A stretch of 11,906 nucleotides of DNA from Sanchytrium tribonematis (lineage: Eukaryota; Sanchytriomycota; Sanchytriomycetes; Sanchytriales; Sanchytriaceae): positions 1-11,906 of the forward strand of contig JADGIG010000240.1 of assembly GCA_018985235.1 (NCBI GenBank), given 5' to 3'. Positions 1-6,794 of this stretch are shown here, piece by piece (the stretch's first letter is position 1; each line of letters begins with the position of its first letter). Under the pieces are notes generated by a model. That model was not told the DNA's origin. It did no database searches and saw only the letters and a list, made by a program, of their open reading frames with translations. The position numbers and the translations under genes were made by a program.

Positions 1-218
1 TTGTTTAATTGTTCCATTTCTGTTACATTAAATGCAGATGCTACAGTTTCAATGCCATGTTTTTCCAATTCAAATCCATTTTCATCAAATCTACAACTAT
101 GCTGCACCAAATTATACTTTGTCGAAATAGTTCTTGATCCAATATTTTGACATCCCATTGTTTTTAAATCAATAGATTCAAATGAAAACACATTTAAAAT
201 GGCAATCAACATGCACAT
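1..218 (-). CDS. Secreted 2OG-Fe(II) dioxygenase paralogue, N-terminal part (cut by window edge)
   Basis: This minus-strand frame runs from an ATG at 216-218 (or 210-212) off the left edge, giving 72 visible codons. The visible part is the N-terminus of a protein paralogous to the gene at 304-1089. The signal-peptide-like starts line up position for position (MLIAILNVFSFES against MWAILINIMAYES), and each is followed by Ile/Leu-Asp. Both proteins have two cysteines, with the second just ahead of a shared block: ENGFELEKHGIE here, ENSFDLKQHGIQ there. That block resembles the opening of phytanoyl-CoA-hydroxylase-like domains (F...G-hydrophobic, then a helix). The catalytic HxD and distal His/Arg would lie beyond the window. 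Only 85 bp separates this start from the stop of its neighbour on the same strand, as expected for a recent tandem duplication. The frame is open upstream to an ATG at 315-317 that overlaps the neighbour's end, but the paralogue alignment favours the later start. Enzymatic role is inferred from the paralogue. Confidence 0.72.
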   Translation of the reverse strand, partial: MCMLIAILNVFSFESIDLKTMGCQNIGSRTISTKYNLVQHSCRFDENGFELEKHGIETVASAFNVTEMEQLN

Positions 219-303
219 GTAAACAACAACGTCTTTCGAACATGATTTGTACCCAGTTGTAACTGCTAATGTCCAATCAGCATCTTGTAGCACATCACAA
301 AAT

Positions 304-1089
304 TTATTTGTAATCATTTGTTTCCACGCGTTCTTTAAATCTAAATTCAATAGATTGTCTATCAAATTCTATCCCATAATCTACAGATGAATGGAAATAA
401 TAATTTGAATTAAAAACAATGGCATCTCCAGTCTCAATATCTTCAAATACAATGGCATCATAATTATGATCATTTTTTGGAATTAATATTCTTAAATCTT
501 CAACGACAGCTGTGTGATCATCATCACCAGGTCCAATAAAATGTAAATTATGATTTTTAATGGGTTTCCCTAAATTAACCCACACATTAAAGGTTTCTTC
601 TTGTTTCATTTCTTCAGCAAATAATGTCTGTCTACTCTGTCCATTATTCCAATCTGTTCCCATAAATTCACTTCCAATGATATCTTGATGAAATAGGGTA
701 ATGGGTGCTCTATTGCCATATCCTAATCTTGAATCTCTTGAAGTAAAATCAACACAACACATTTGCATTCTAAATTTGTCTTCCAATATGTCTTGAATTT
801 TCTCACATTTGCCAATCTTTATTTCTTCGTTATTCCTCACTAAATCTTGAACATCTTTGAAATTGAATATACCTTTTATAATTTGAATTCCATGTTGTTT
901 TAAATCAAATGAATTTTCATTTGCATTACATGTCTGGTTTCTTAATCTGTAAATGAGTTCATCTCTCTCAAGTTCTTTCTTATATTCGTCATTTAATTTG
1001 GCAAATATAGTGACAATATCTTCACTCTGGCTACATTGTGTAAAATCTAATGATTCATACGCCATTATATTTATCAGAATAGCCCACAT
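304..1089 (-). CDS. Predicted secreted 2-oxoglutarate/Fe(II)-dependent dioxygenase (phytanoyl-CoA hydroxylase-like)
   Basis: The frame is open from 1152, but I choose the ATG at 1087-1089. It gives a hydrophobic signal peptide (MWAILINIMAYES) that aligns with the start of the paralogue at 1-218. Numbering from 1152, the jelly-roll signature is complete. An HxD iron site reads LFHQD (H155, D157). A NVWVNL strand and an LHFIGPG turn follow, then GDAIVFNSNYYFH (distal iron ligand H254), then R265 with S267, the usual 2-oxoglutarate carboxylate contact. This order fits the PhyH-type 2OG oxygenase fold, which couples oxidative decarboxylation of 2-oxoglutarate to hydroxylation of a substrate; the substrate cannot be read here. 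Two N-terminal cysteines (C40, C75) shared with the paralogue suggest a disulphide and support export to the secretory pathway. There are no introns or stops, so the gene looks functional. It is transcribed divergently from the membrane-protein gene at 1351. Confidence 0.8.
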   Translation of the reverse strand: MWAILINIMAYESLDFTQCSQSEDIVTIFAKLNDEYKKELERDELIYRLRNQTCNANENSFDLKQHGIQIIKGIFNFKDVQDLVRNNEEIKIGKCEKIQDILEDKFRMQMCCVDFTSRDSRLGYGNRAPITLFHQDIIGSEFMGTDWNNGQSRQTLFAEEMKQEETFNVWVNLGKPIKNHNLHFIGPGDDDHTAVVEDLRILIPKNDHNYDAIVFEDIETGDAIVFNSNYYFHSSVDYGIEFDRQSIEFRFKERVETNDYK

Positions 1090-1350
1090 GATGATGTGGA
1101 TCGTGATTTGGTTTTGATTTGAAATTGTAATTTGTGTTTCAATTAGAGCCAATCAAATCATTGTACAAGAATACACAAGTAAATTGTGACTAGTCATTAC
1201 ATTAGACATTTCAAATCATTGAAAAGTGATTTACTTGACTGACTGATCACGCTGATTGATTTCAAGAATTTAGCACATTCTGTGATTGGTTCCTTTTATG
1301 AATCTGTCTGAGATTGTATTCAAAAAGAGAATGGATCCCCTGTTGGAATA
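1090..1350. promoter_or_regulatory. Divergent intergenic region between dioxygenase and membrane-protein genes
   Basis: About 260 bp separates the chosen start of the minus-strand dioxygenase from the ATG of the plus-strand gene at 1351. It must hold both promoters if the two genes are independently transcribed. The sequence is AT-rich with repeated TGATT/GATTGATTT words around 1237-1262. I see no convincing TATA box at a standard distance for either gene, so this is a positional inference only. Confidence 0.35.
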
Positions 1351-1845
1351 ATGATTTTGATTTTATTTGCATTCATGGTATATGGAGGAGAAGGTCCAGT
1401 AGAAGGTATTTCACTAGAAGGTGATCGAGGGCGAGATCCAAATCCAAATGCACGAGAAGGTGAATCTGGTACGTATACTTTAACAAATCCGGGAGAACCT
1501 GTAGAATTCGGTGATCCTTTAAAGTATAATCTAAAGCAGCAAGAATCAGTAGATACAGCCAAGAAAGAACTCATGGATAAAATTAAAGACAAGTTTCCAA
1601 GTCGAAAAACCATTGAGAAATATGTATCGAGTGCACTTGCTATTGCAGCAGTAATTGCCATTATTGCATTTCTCATTGGTGCCATGATTGATATGAAAGA
1701 TCATCCAGGAACCACTTATGTGACACCACCATTTTTTTGTTATGAAGTGATTTATTTATCAATTGTCTCGCCCCTCTCGTGCTCTCTCTGCCTGTGCCTC
1801 GGTTTCTGCTATGCATTTTCTAGTAAATACCCTCATTTTACCTAG
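1351..1845 (+). CDS. Small single-pass membrane protein, 3' end replaced by retrotransposon insertion
   Basis: The open frame is 164 codons, but only about the first 127 belong to the original gene. Residues 1-13 (MILILFAFMVYGG) look like a signal peptide. Residues 14-90 form an acidic, Gly/Pro-rich ectodomain with a Lys-rich end. Residues 91-113 (core ALAIAAVIAIIAFLIGAM) form a clear transmembrane helix followed by a short charged tail, suggesting a type I membrane protein. From 1732 the frame runs into the poly(T) tract and then the antisense 3' end of the non-LTR element, adding a Cys-rich hydrophobic tail of about 37 residues. The native C-terminus is therefore missing or displaced to beyond the element's 5' end. 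I do not recognise the family. The antisense frame at 1320-1685 is a shadow. An alternative start is Met9, but that would lose the signal peptide. Confidence 0.6.
   Translation: MILILFAFMVYGGEGPVEGISLEGDRGRDPNPNAREGESGTYTLTNPGEPVEFGDPLKYNLKQQESVDTAKKELMDKIKDKFPSRKTIEKYVSSALAIAAVIAIIAFLIGAMIDMKDHPGTTYVTPPFFCYEVIYLSIVSPLSCSLCLCLGFCYAFSSKYPHFT
1732..1738 (-). other. Poly(A) tail of the non-LTR element (poly(T) on the plus strand)
   Basis: Seven consecutive T on the plus strand lie about 20 bp beyond the ORF2 stop codon. On the element's strand this is a short poly(A) run, the usual 3' terminus of a target-primed insertion. It marks the junction with the interrupted gene at 1731/1732. Confidence 0.7.
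1751..1756 (-). terminator. AATAAA polyadenylation signal of the retrotransposon
   Basis: Reading the minus strand, AATAAA follows the ORF2 stop codon (1759-1761) almost at once and lies 13 bp before the A7 tract. The 3' UTR is thus only about 20 bases, very compact for this class. Confidence 0.65.
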
Positions 1846-4800
1846 TTGCTTGCGAATTGCATCTCGCATTTTATTGGTTGCATCCAACCATTTTACAGCA
1901 CGACCAAAAGTCATCCGTCCATCACACATATATAAATCCTGTAGTGCATATTCTTCTAATACTAATGTATACTTGTTGGTGTACAAAACAAATGGATGAT
2001 TTTGAGTTGGTTGTAAACTGCACAGATAATCCGCCAAGTTATTTGGCAAGCAGTTACTATGCCCTTTGACCCATTTTAATTCAATATTCTTGATATTGGG
2101 GTTGGTCTGCTGGATAATATCAATGGAACTGATTTTTCGAAAGGAAATATTTTCCTGATAATTTTTGATGGTTTCAATTGCTCCCCGTGAATCGCTGCAA
2201 ATCATCACATCTAATTCCCAATTAATGCGAGTATCGTTACATGCCAGACATATTGCAAGTATTTCAGCACGAGTACTAGAATCAATGATTAAATCACTGA
2301 CTTCAAATGACTCAAAATACACACCATTATCAGAGATGATGACGTAGCTTGCCCATCCAAATTTACCCACTTTGGATCCATCTGTGTATACCATTACTTT
2401 ATCAGGTACAATATAATCACTCAATAAACCATGATTTCCTCGTATAATCCTATTTAATTGGATCAAATCGTCTCGTGAATTTGACATGCCATAATTGGCA
2501 GACACGTATTCTTCCGTCATATTAGCAAAGAAACAGTGTAATACACCTGATTTATGCTCATGAGTGCCATTACAGTTATCACATTCCACAGAAACACGTG
2601 GGATTTGCTTTTTAATAAATGGAATTAATCCTCTGTATTTCTCTTCTACTTGATAATACTGCTTAATGGGTTGCATTGAATACTTCATAGTGGGTACATA
2701 TGCTGTATTTCCATTTGATTCCTTGCCAACTCTGTGATTATTCCATTTTATGTGCAATCCACACCAACGAGTGTAGTAATCTGTAAAAGCAAACATGTCA
2801 TAGATGTCTTCTAATTTCGTATCACCAGCAGTACCGGAGAAATCTCTCACTGTGGTCAATATGAACGAATTTATGCGTCTAGCCAACTTGGCATCTGGTT
2901 CAAATATTTGAAGTGAATAATCAAGTATTGGGACTAAATACGTTTGTATTGTCTTCATTATCAACTCCATCTTGATGCCACTATATTTAAAGATTCCGGC
3001 ACGCACCAGATTTGTCTTTTTAGCATACGCCTTTTCTAGATTCCATTTAATTTGAGTCTTTTTACACAATCCCTTACGATTTAATGCTATTCCAAGGTAC
3101 TTCTTGTACATATCACTGTCAATAACCTCTGTTTTATCATTATTTAGTTCCAAACCAATGCTTTTTAATCTTCTTTTCAAATCAGATTCAACTTGATGGC
3201 GATAACCTGAACGAGTGAGCAGTATTATGTCATCCGCAAATACAACAATATGGCTATTGCTAGTATCCCAATTATCTAGTGCATTATCCAGCACTTTTGC
3301 AAAAATACCCGGACTTGCTTTTCCCCCTTGTATCACGCCAGATGACGTTGCAAACCCACTGGAGTAGTACTTTCCCAGTTTGATTTTAAGTACTTGATCC
3401 TTTACTAGATTCCAAAGTGCCCTTTTCCAAACAGTATCCAAATTTAAGTCCAGGATCATGCTCAGAATGGCAGATCTTTTCAAGGTATCAAAAGCCTGCC
3501 TTGCATCATATTTTACAATCAACCAACCAGGATGCGCTTTAATCAATTCGTTGAGGTCATAAGCAGCATCAAGGCAACTTGAATTCTTCTTGAAGGCATA
3601 TTGCTTGTCAGATGTCTCCAATTCGACTCCCAGCATCTGGAGCAATAAACCTTCAAATAATTTACGTAAATGACTAGCCAAAGCGATTGGGCGATGGCAA
3701 TCAATCCTCTCCTTTCTCCCTCTCTTAAAAATTGGCACTATTGATATATTTATGAAGATATCTGGAAATATCCCACATTTGATAATCAAGTTAAATAAGT
3801 CCAAGATGGCTCTGACTCCACTTGCTGGTAGATATTTAATCATCTCATTGGTCACTAGGTCTTCACCAGCACTTTTTCCCATCGGCAATTGACTGATTTG
3901 GATCATCATGTCACTAAATAGGAATTGGGCTTCTGGATCATCATGGCTGTGAATGAACCATCGACATGGCTCTAATTTGTCATCAGCATTCCATTTTGCC
4001 TGCCATACCTCTTGATAATCCTCCAATTTGTCCACTTTTAACTCGGATTTGTTTTGGAACTTGTGAGAACTGCGATTGGATGTTTCTTTAATAAACTCAA
4101 TTCTATTCTGTTTACAGCGTCTATTACGCCAGTTGTCAAGTCTATTCTTCTTCAATTTCTTGATTTTACGTCTAATAGTGTGAGTAAATCCAGATTTGAG
4201 TAATTCTTCCCCAATTTCCTCTTCTTCTGCTGTAAAATCTACTGCCTGTCTAACATTGCTATATTTACATATTTTACCAGCCGATTGGACTATCCCATCC
4301 ACTAATTTCAATGATGCTTTATTTAAATCGTCTTTGATGCGTTTTTCATCATGATCTGGATGAATTTGGTTAATGATGTTATAGTAGTTCCTAAAATCAA
4401 AGTGATTCTCAAAGTGCTCTTCATATTCCTGCTTTCTGTCGTGGAGTAAATAAGATTTGATTTTTGATTCTTTTTCACGGGGTTGTATTGCAACATCCAA
4501 TTTCAATGTCAAAATAATCATTGAATGCTCACTCAATTCAGTACGCACAGCGGTGATATCTCTCACAAAGTGAAGGACATTTCCGTTTCCAGTGGCATGA
4601 TCAATGTTTGATTCCCGAATCCCATTTTTAGTGTATTTGATAAATGTAGAGTCTGGTGGCTTATCAATCAGTACCTGTCCAAGACTGAACAGTCTATCCA
4701 TCATTGCATATTCAATAGACAATTTGGCACGGGCCAGATTCAAGTTCCAATCCCCTATGATGATGGTCTTTTTATCCACCCATTTGGCAAGTTTTTGATT

Positions 4801-5637
4801 AAAAAACTCCATTTTATCAACATCTCGAGAAGCAGGCAGATAGATAGCGAGAATATTTAGATTATCATTCAATTTTAGCTTGATATGATATGGGGAAATG
4901 GAGATGACCATATCCGACAAATCAAGATTTCCATACTTGGGATTAACAGTCATACACATCCCGTAATTATTTTTAATTGTATCTGATGCTACTCTACACC
5001 ACCTAGGGGCTTTTCGCAATCCATTCATCTTTGTCTCAGAACAGATAACAATATCCACATTTTCACGTCTATGAAGCTTGTAAACACCATAGTGACTGCC
5101 TTGAAAGCCATTTACATTGAAATATGCCACCTTGAGAGACGATTTATCCAAATTTTCAATTTTATGGCGACTTCCTCCTTTCAATTCACCAGCAGCAAAC
5201 AGCACATCTAGATGCCTAATATGGGTATTGACATCCACTCTTCTACCATTTAATAAAATTTTACACTTTTTGAACCAAAACGGAAATATTTCTGAAATAT
5301 TGAAATTTTCATCTACCCATTTTATGTGTCTTTTGCCATTCCAAAGACGCAATTCAATGCATTTTTGCTTACTGATATGTTTGAAAGAAGTATTATAGGC
5401 TTTAATTGACGACGATTTAGTGATTTTGCAATTTTGCTTGAAATCTTGAAAATCAGTCAAATTCCCTGTTGTTTCAAAAAATCCACCAAAAATGCCCATG
5501 AGTGGGAGAAATGACAAGAATATTACCGCAAAATAAAGCAGTTCAAATTGGTTGAAGGTGTCAATATCTTCATAGACTCGTTCAAAGTGAAAACATATAT
5601 CCACACGGCAAATTTTTTCCAATTCCAAATGTGTCAA
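1759..5637 (-). CDS. Non-LTR retrotransposon ORF2: APE endonuclease, reverse transcriptase, RNase H
   Basis: The product nicks target DNA and reverse-transcribes the element RNA from the nick. Numbering from the TTG at 5635-5637, residues 1-165 are an N-terminal extension with a hydrophobic stretch (33-52) and a possible ubiquitin-like region (about 92-155, ending ELKGG). The endonuclease spans about 168-385: FNVNG (173-177), ICSETK (198-203), GDWN (295-298), SNIDH (343-347), SEH (369-371). The reverse transcriptase spans about 570-900: GKSAGED (587-593), KYDARQAFD with D711, QGGKASP (770-776), FADD (800-803), YLGI (847-850). A Cys/His cluster (C1019, C1022, H1026, H1028, C1035) precedes the RNase H: TDGS with D1086, RAEI with E1125, CSDS with D1149, GHS with H1193, and D1203. 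A basic tail follows. All catalytic residues look present. The true start is unclear: the frame is open back to a TAA at 5680-5682, and the first ATG is at 5497-5499. Confidence 0.93.
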   Translation of the reverse strand: MTHLELEKICRVDICFHFERVYEDIDTFNQFELLYFAVIFLSFLPLMGIFGGFFETTGNLTDFQDFKQNCKITKSSSIKAYNTSFKHISKQKCIELRLWNGKRHIKWVDENFNISEIFPFWFKKCKILLNGRRVDVNTHIRHLDVLFAAGELKGGSRHKIENLDKSSLKVAYFNVNGFQGSHYGVYKLHRRENVDIVICSETKMNGLRKAPRWCRVASDTIKNNYGMCMTVNPKYGNLDLSDMVISISPYHIKLKLNDNLNILAIYLPASRDVDKMEFFNQKLAKWVDKKTIIIGDWNLNLARAKLSIEYAMMDRLFSLGQVLIDKPPDSTFIKYTKNGIRESNIDHATGNGNVLHFVRDITAVRTELSEHSMIILTLKLDVAIQPREKESKIKSYLLHDRKQEYEEHFENHFDFRNYYNIINQIHPDHDEKRIKDDLNKASLKLVDGIVQSAGKICKYSNVRQAVDFTAEEEEIGEELLKSGFTHTIRRKIKKLKKNRLDNWRNRRCKQNRIEFIKETSNRSSHKFQNKSELKVDKLEDYQEVWQAKWNADDKLEPCRWFIHSHDDPEAQFLFSDMMIQISQLPMGKSAGEDLVTNEMIKYLPASGVRAILDLFNLIIKCGIFPDIFINISIVPIFKRGRKERIDCHRPIALASHLRKLFEGLLLQMLGVELETSDKQYAFKKNSSCLDAAYDLNELIKAHPGWLIVKYDARQAFDTLKRSAILSMILDLNLDTVWKRALWNLVKDQVLKIKLGKYYSSGFATSSGVIQGGKASPGIFAKVLDNALDNWDTSNSHIVVFADDIILLTRSGYRHQVESDLKRRLKSIGLELNNDKTEVIDSDMYKKYLGIALNRKGLCKKTQIKWNLEKAYAKKTNLVRAGIFKYSGIKMELIMKTIQTYLVPILDYSLQIFEPDAKLARRINSFILTTVRDFSGTAGDTKLEDIYDMFAFTDYYTRWCGLHIKWNNHRVGKESNGNTAYVPTMKYSMQPIKQYYQVEEKYRGLIPFIKKQIPRVSVECDNCNGTHEHKSGVLHCFFANMTEEYVSANYGMSNSRDDLIQLNRIIRGNHGLLSDYIVPDKVMVYTDGSKVGKFGWASYVIISDNGVYFESFEVSDLIIDSSTRAEILAICLACNDTRINWELDVMICSDSRGAIETIKNYQENISFRKISSIDIIQQTNPNIKNIELKWVKGHSNCLPNNLADYLCSLQPTQNHPFVLYTNKYTLVLEEYALQDLYMCDGRMTFGRAVKWLDATNKMRDAIRKQLGKMRVFTRKCIAETEAQAERAREGRDN

Positions 5638-5679
5638 ATAAATCTTTCTTTTTAGCTGATACTTAGTGATTGTATTGAC

Positions 5680-6240
5680 TTAGCAATGCTTTATGGCATC
5701 AAAATGAACAAACATGACTGAATTTGTTATATTTTCCTGTTTTGACATTCTAAGATTATAATAAAGTTCTTCAGCTGAATCTTTTAATCGTTGTATCTCA
5801 CATTTAACTATATCTGGATGTTGTTTAATTACAGACATCCAATAAAACTCATCAATTCCTACAAATTGCATGTTGGAATAGCGATTTTTTAATTTTGAAA
5901 AAATTTTGATGATTTTTGGCAAGTATTTTTTCTTGCAAATTATCTCTATGAAATCTCCGTTATAAATGGATCGCATTTCATCAAAATAATGGGCGCTACC
6001 TTTGAATCTGCCCCAAAGGTACCTACGCAATGACTTTGCACATATATCTGGTGGCACATTTGCCAAAATAAATCTTTTATGTTTTCTCATGTCATAATAC
6101 GCGTAAGTATTATTGGGTTTGCAATGAATAGTAAAATGACTATTCGTTTCTCTGTTCAAATGTGAAAATGAACTGTTTATTATGCGCGAAAATTGACGCA
6201 ATCGAGGCGGATCTTCCAAATCGAAATCCCCTCGTGTCAT
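5680..6240 (-). CDS. Non-LTR retrotransposon ORF1 protein (RRM-like, no zinc knuckle)
   Basis: This 186-residue basic protein starts at the ATG at 6238-6240 and ends at the TAA at 5680-5682. Its place directly ahead of ORF2 identifies it as the element's ORF1, the presumed RNA-binding/chaperone protein that packages the element transcript. Residues about 56-127 fit an RRM-like pattern: a strand FILANVPPD, an Arg-rich helix, a second strand DFIEIICKKKY, and a Lys-rich helix. A second helical block (about 143-164) is rich in Glu/Lys/Arg. The CCHC knuckles usual in gag-like ORF1 proteins are absent, and the protein is short. Its match with the decayed plus-strand copy (for example EIQRLKDSAEELYYNL against EIERLKEAPVDLFYKL) shows it was maintained as protein. 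ORF2 lies in the same frame with the stop as the only barrier, so it may be the N-terminal domain of a larger polyprotein. Confidence 0.75.
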   Translation of the reverse strand: MTRGDFDLEDPPRLRQFSRIINSSFSHLNRETNSHFTIHCKPNNTYAYYDMRKHKRFILANVPPDICAKSLRRYLWGRFKGSAHYFDEMRSIYNGDFIEIICKKKYLPKIIKIFSKLKNRYSNMQFVGIDEFYWMSVIKQHPDIVKCEIQRLKDSAEELYYNLRMSKQENITNSVMFVHFDAIKHC

Positions 6241-6247
6241 AGACAGA

Positions 6248-6777
6248 TCATATTGTCAAATTAATTGAATGACAGTGATAAAATGAATAAAAAGACTGAA
6301 TTGATATTGGGATTGATTTGGTAGCAATCAAGCAGTTTTGGCAATTACATGATACTGCCAAAGCATCTGTTACATTCTTCAACTTCATTTCTTTCCTTAA
6401 ACAATCAGCAACAAAATCACCATTCAACAAAGCCTGCAATTCCGAATTTATACTGCTTCAATGGAATTGCCGTCCAATAATTCCATATTATATTCAGTAT
6501 TGCTTTTCAATTTGAATACCGTATTTTGCAAAAATTGTTCTAAGACTGGAGAAATCTCTTCAACATGAATAATTTTCTTTTCTAAACCAAATATGTCGCT
6601 CAAAGCAATCAATCAAAATTATCAACAATTTAAAAATTAAATGTTTTGATTTCATGGGTATACTAGATCAACATTCGCATTTGAGGAAAAATATATTCCT
6701 TCAACTAACATTTTCATGGTGTTTTTAATATTGGAATGTAACTGGTCTTCAATTGGATTAATTTGTGCTAGAGACAT
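6248..6777 (-). pseudogene. Broken minus-strand coding region of unknown family
   Basis: Three overlapping minus-strand frames read like parts of one protein. The first is an ATG-initiated block of 41 codons (6777-6652, starts MSLAQINPIEDQLHSN). The second is an open block of 54 codons (6612-6448, contains FGLEKKIIHVEEISPVLEQF). The third is a block from 6457 to 6248 (contains LLNGDFVADCLRKEMK and then SCNCQNC). The composition is typical of real helical protein and unlike random AT-rich frames. The breaks could be mutations, or introns: the first break has a GTATAC donor-like site, and the second can be removed as a 20-base GTATAA...TTGCAG unit that keeps frame. I do not recognise the family. 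It ends 7 bases before the ORF1 start of the young retroelement, so it is either a 5' ORF of that element or a neighbouring host gene. Confidence 0.4.
6301..6327 (+). repeat. 27-bp dispersed repeat, copy 1
   Basis: This segment matches 9242-9268 in the same orientation at 25 of 27 positions, with weaker similarity continuing for roughly 30 bp (shared ATTAC.TGAT). The match is far too long for chance in a 12-kb window. Copy 1 lies about 60 bp upstream of ORF1 of the young non-LTR element. Confidence 0.6.
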
Positions 6778-6794
6778 ACAAGTAACGGTCCTGT

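Larger units (their letters stand above)
1732..6250 (-). mobile_element. Non-LTR retrotransposon (I-group type: EN-RT-RNase H), largely intact
   Basis: The element reads right to left: ORF1 (6240-5680), ORF2 (5637-1759), a very short 3' UTR with AATAAA, then poly(A). A C-terminal RNase H after the reverse transcriptase together with an APE-type endonuclease places it in the I-like group (I, Ingi, R1, LOA and relatives); I cannot assign the clade by eye. Both frames are free of internal stops, so it is a young copy, apart from the in-frame TAA between the two ORFs. The 5' boundary is not resolved. It lies at or above about 6245, and the upstream region 6248-6777 may or may not be part of the element. 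I did not find a convincing target-site duplication matching the bases before 1732. An older relative lies on the opposite strand at 6795-8160. Confidence 0.85.

Noticed and set aside
1320-1685. Minus-strand open frame of 121 codons opposite the membrane-protein gene
   Set aside because: It is antisense to a frame with a good signal peptide and transmembrane helix. Its Ser/Pro-rich composition is what the reverse complement would give.
1697-6255. AGATCAT near 1699 and 6246 as a target-site duplication of the young element
   Set aside because: The left copy is about 30 bp away from the poly(T) junction instead of adjacent to it, and 7 bp is within chance.
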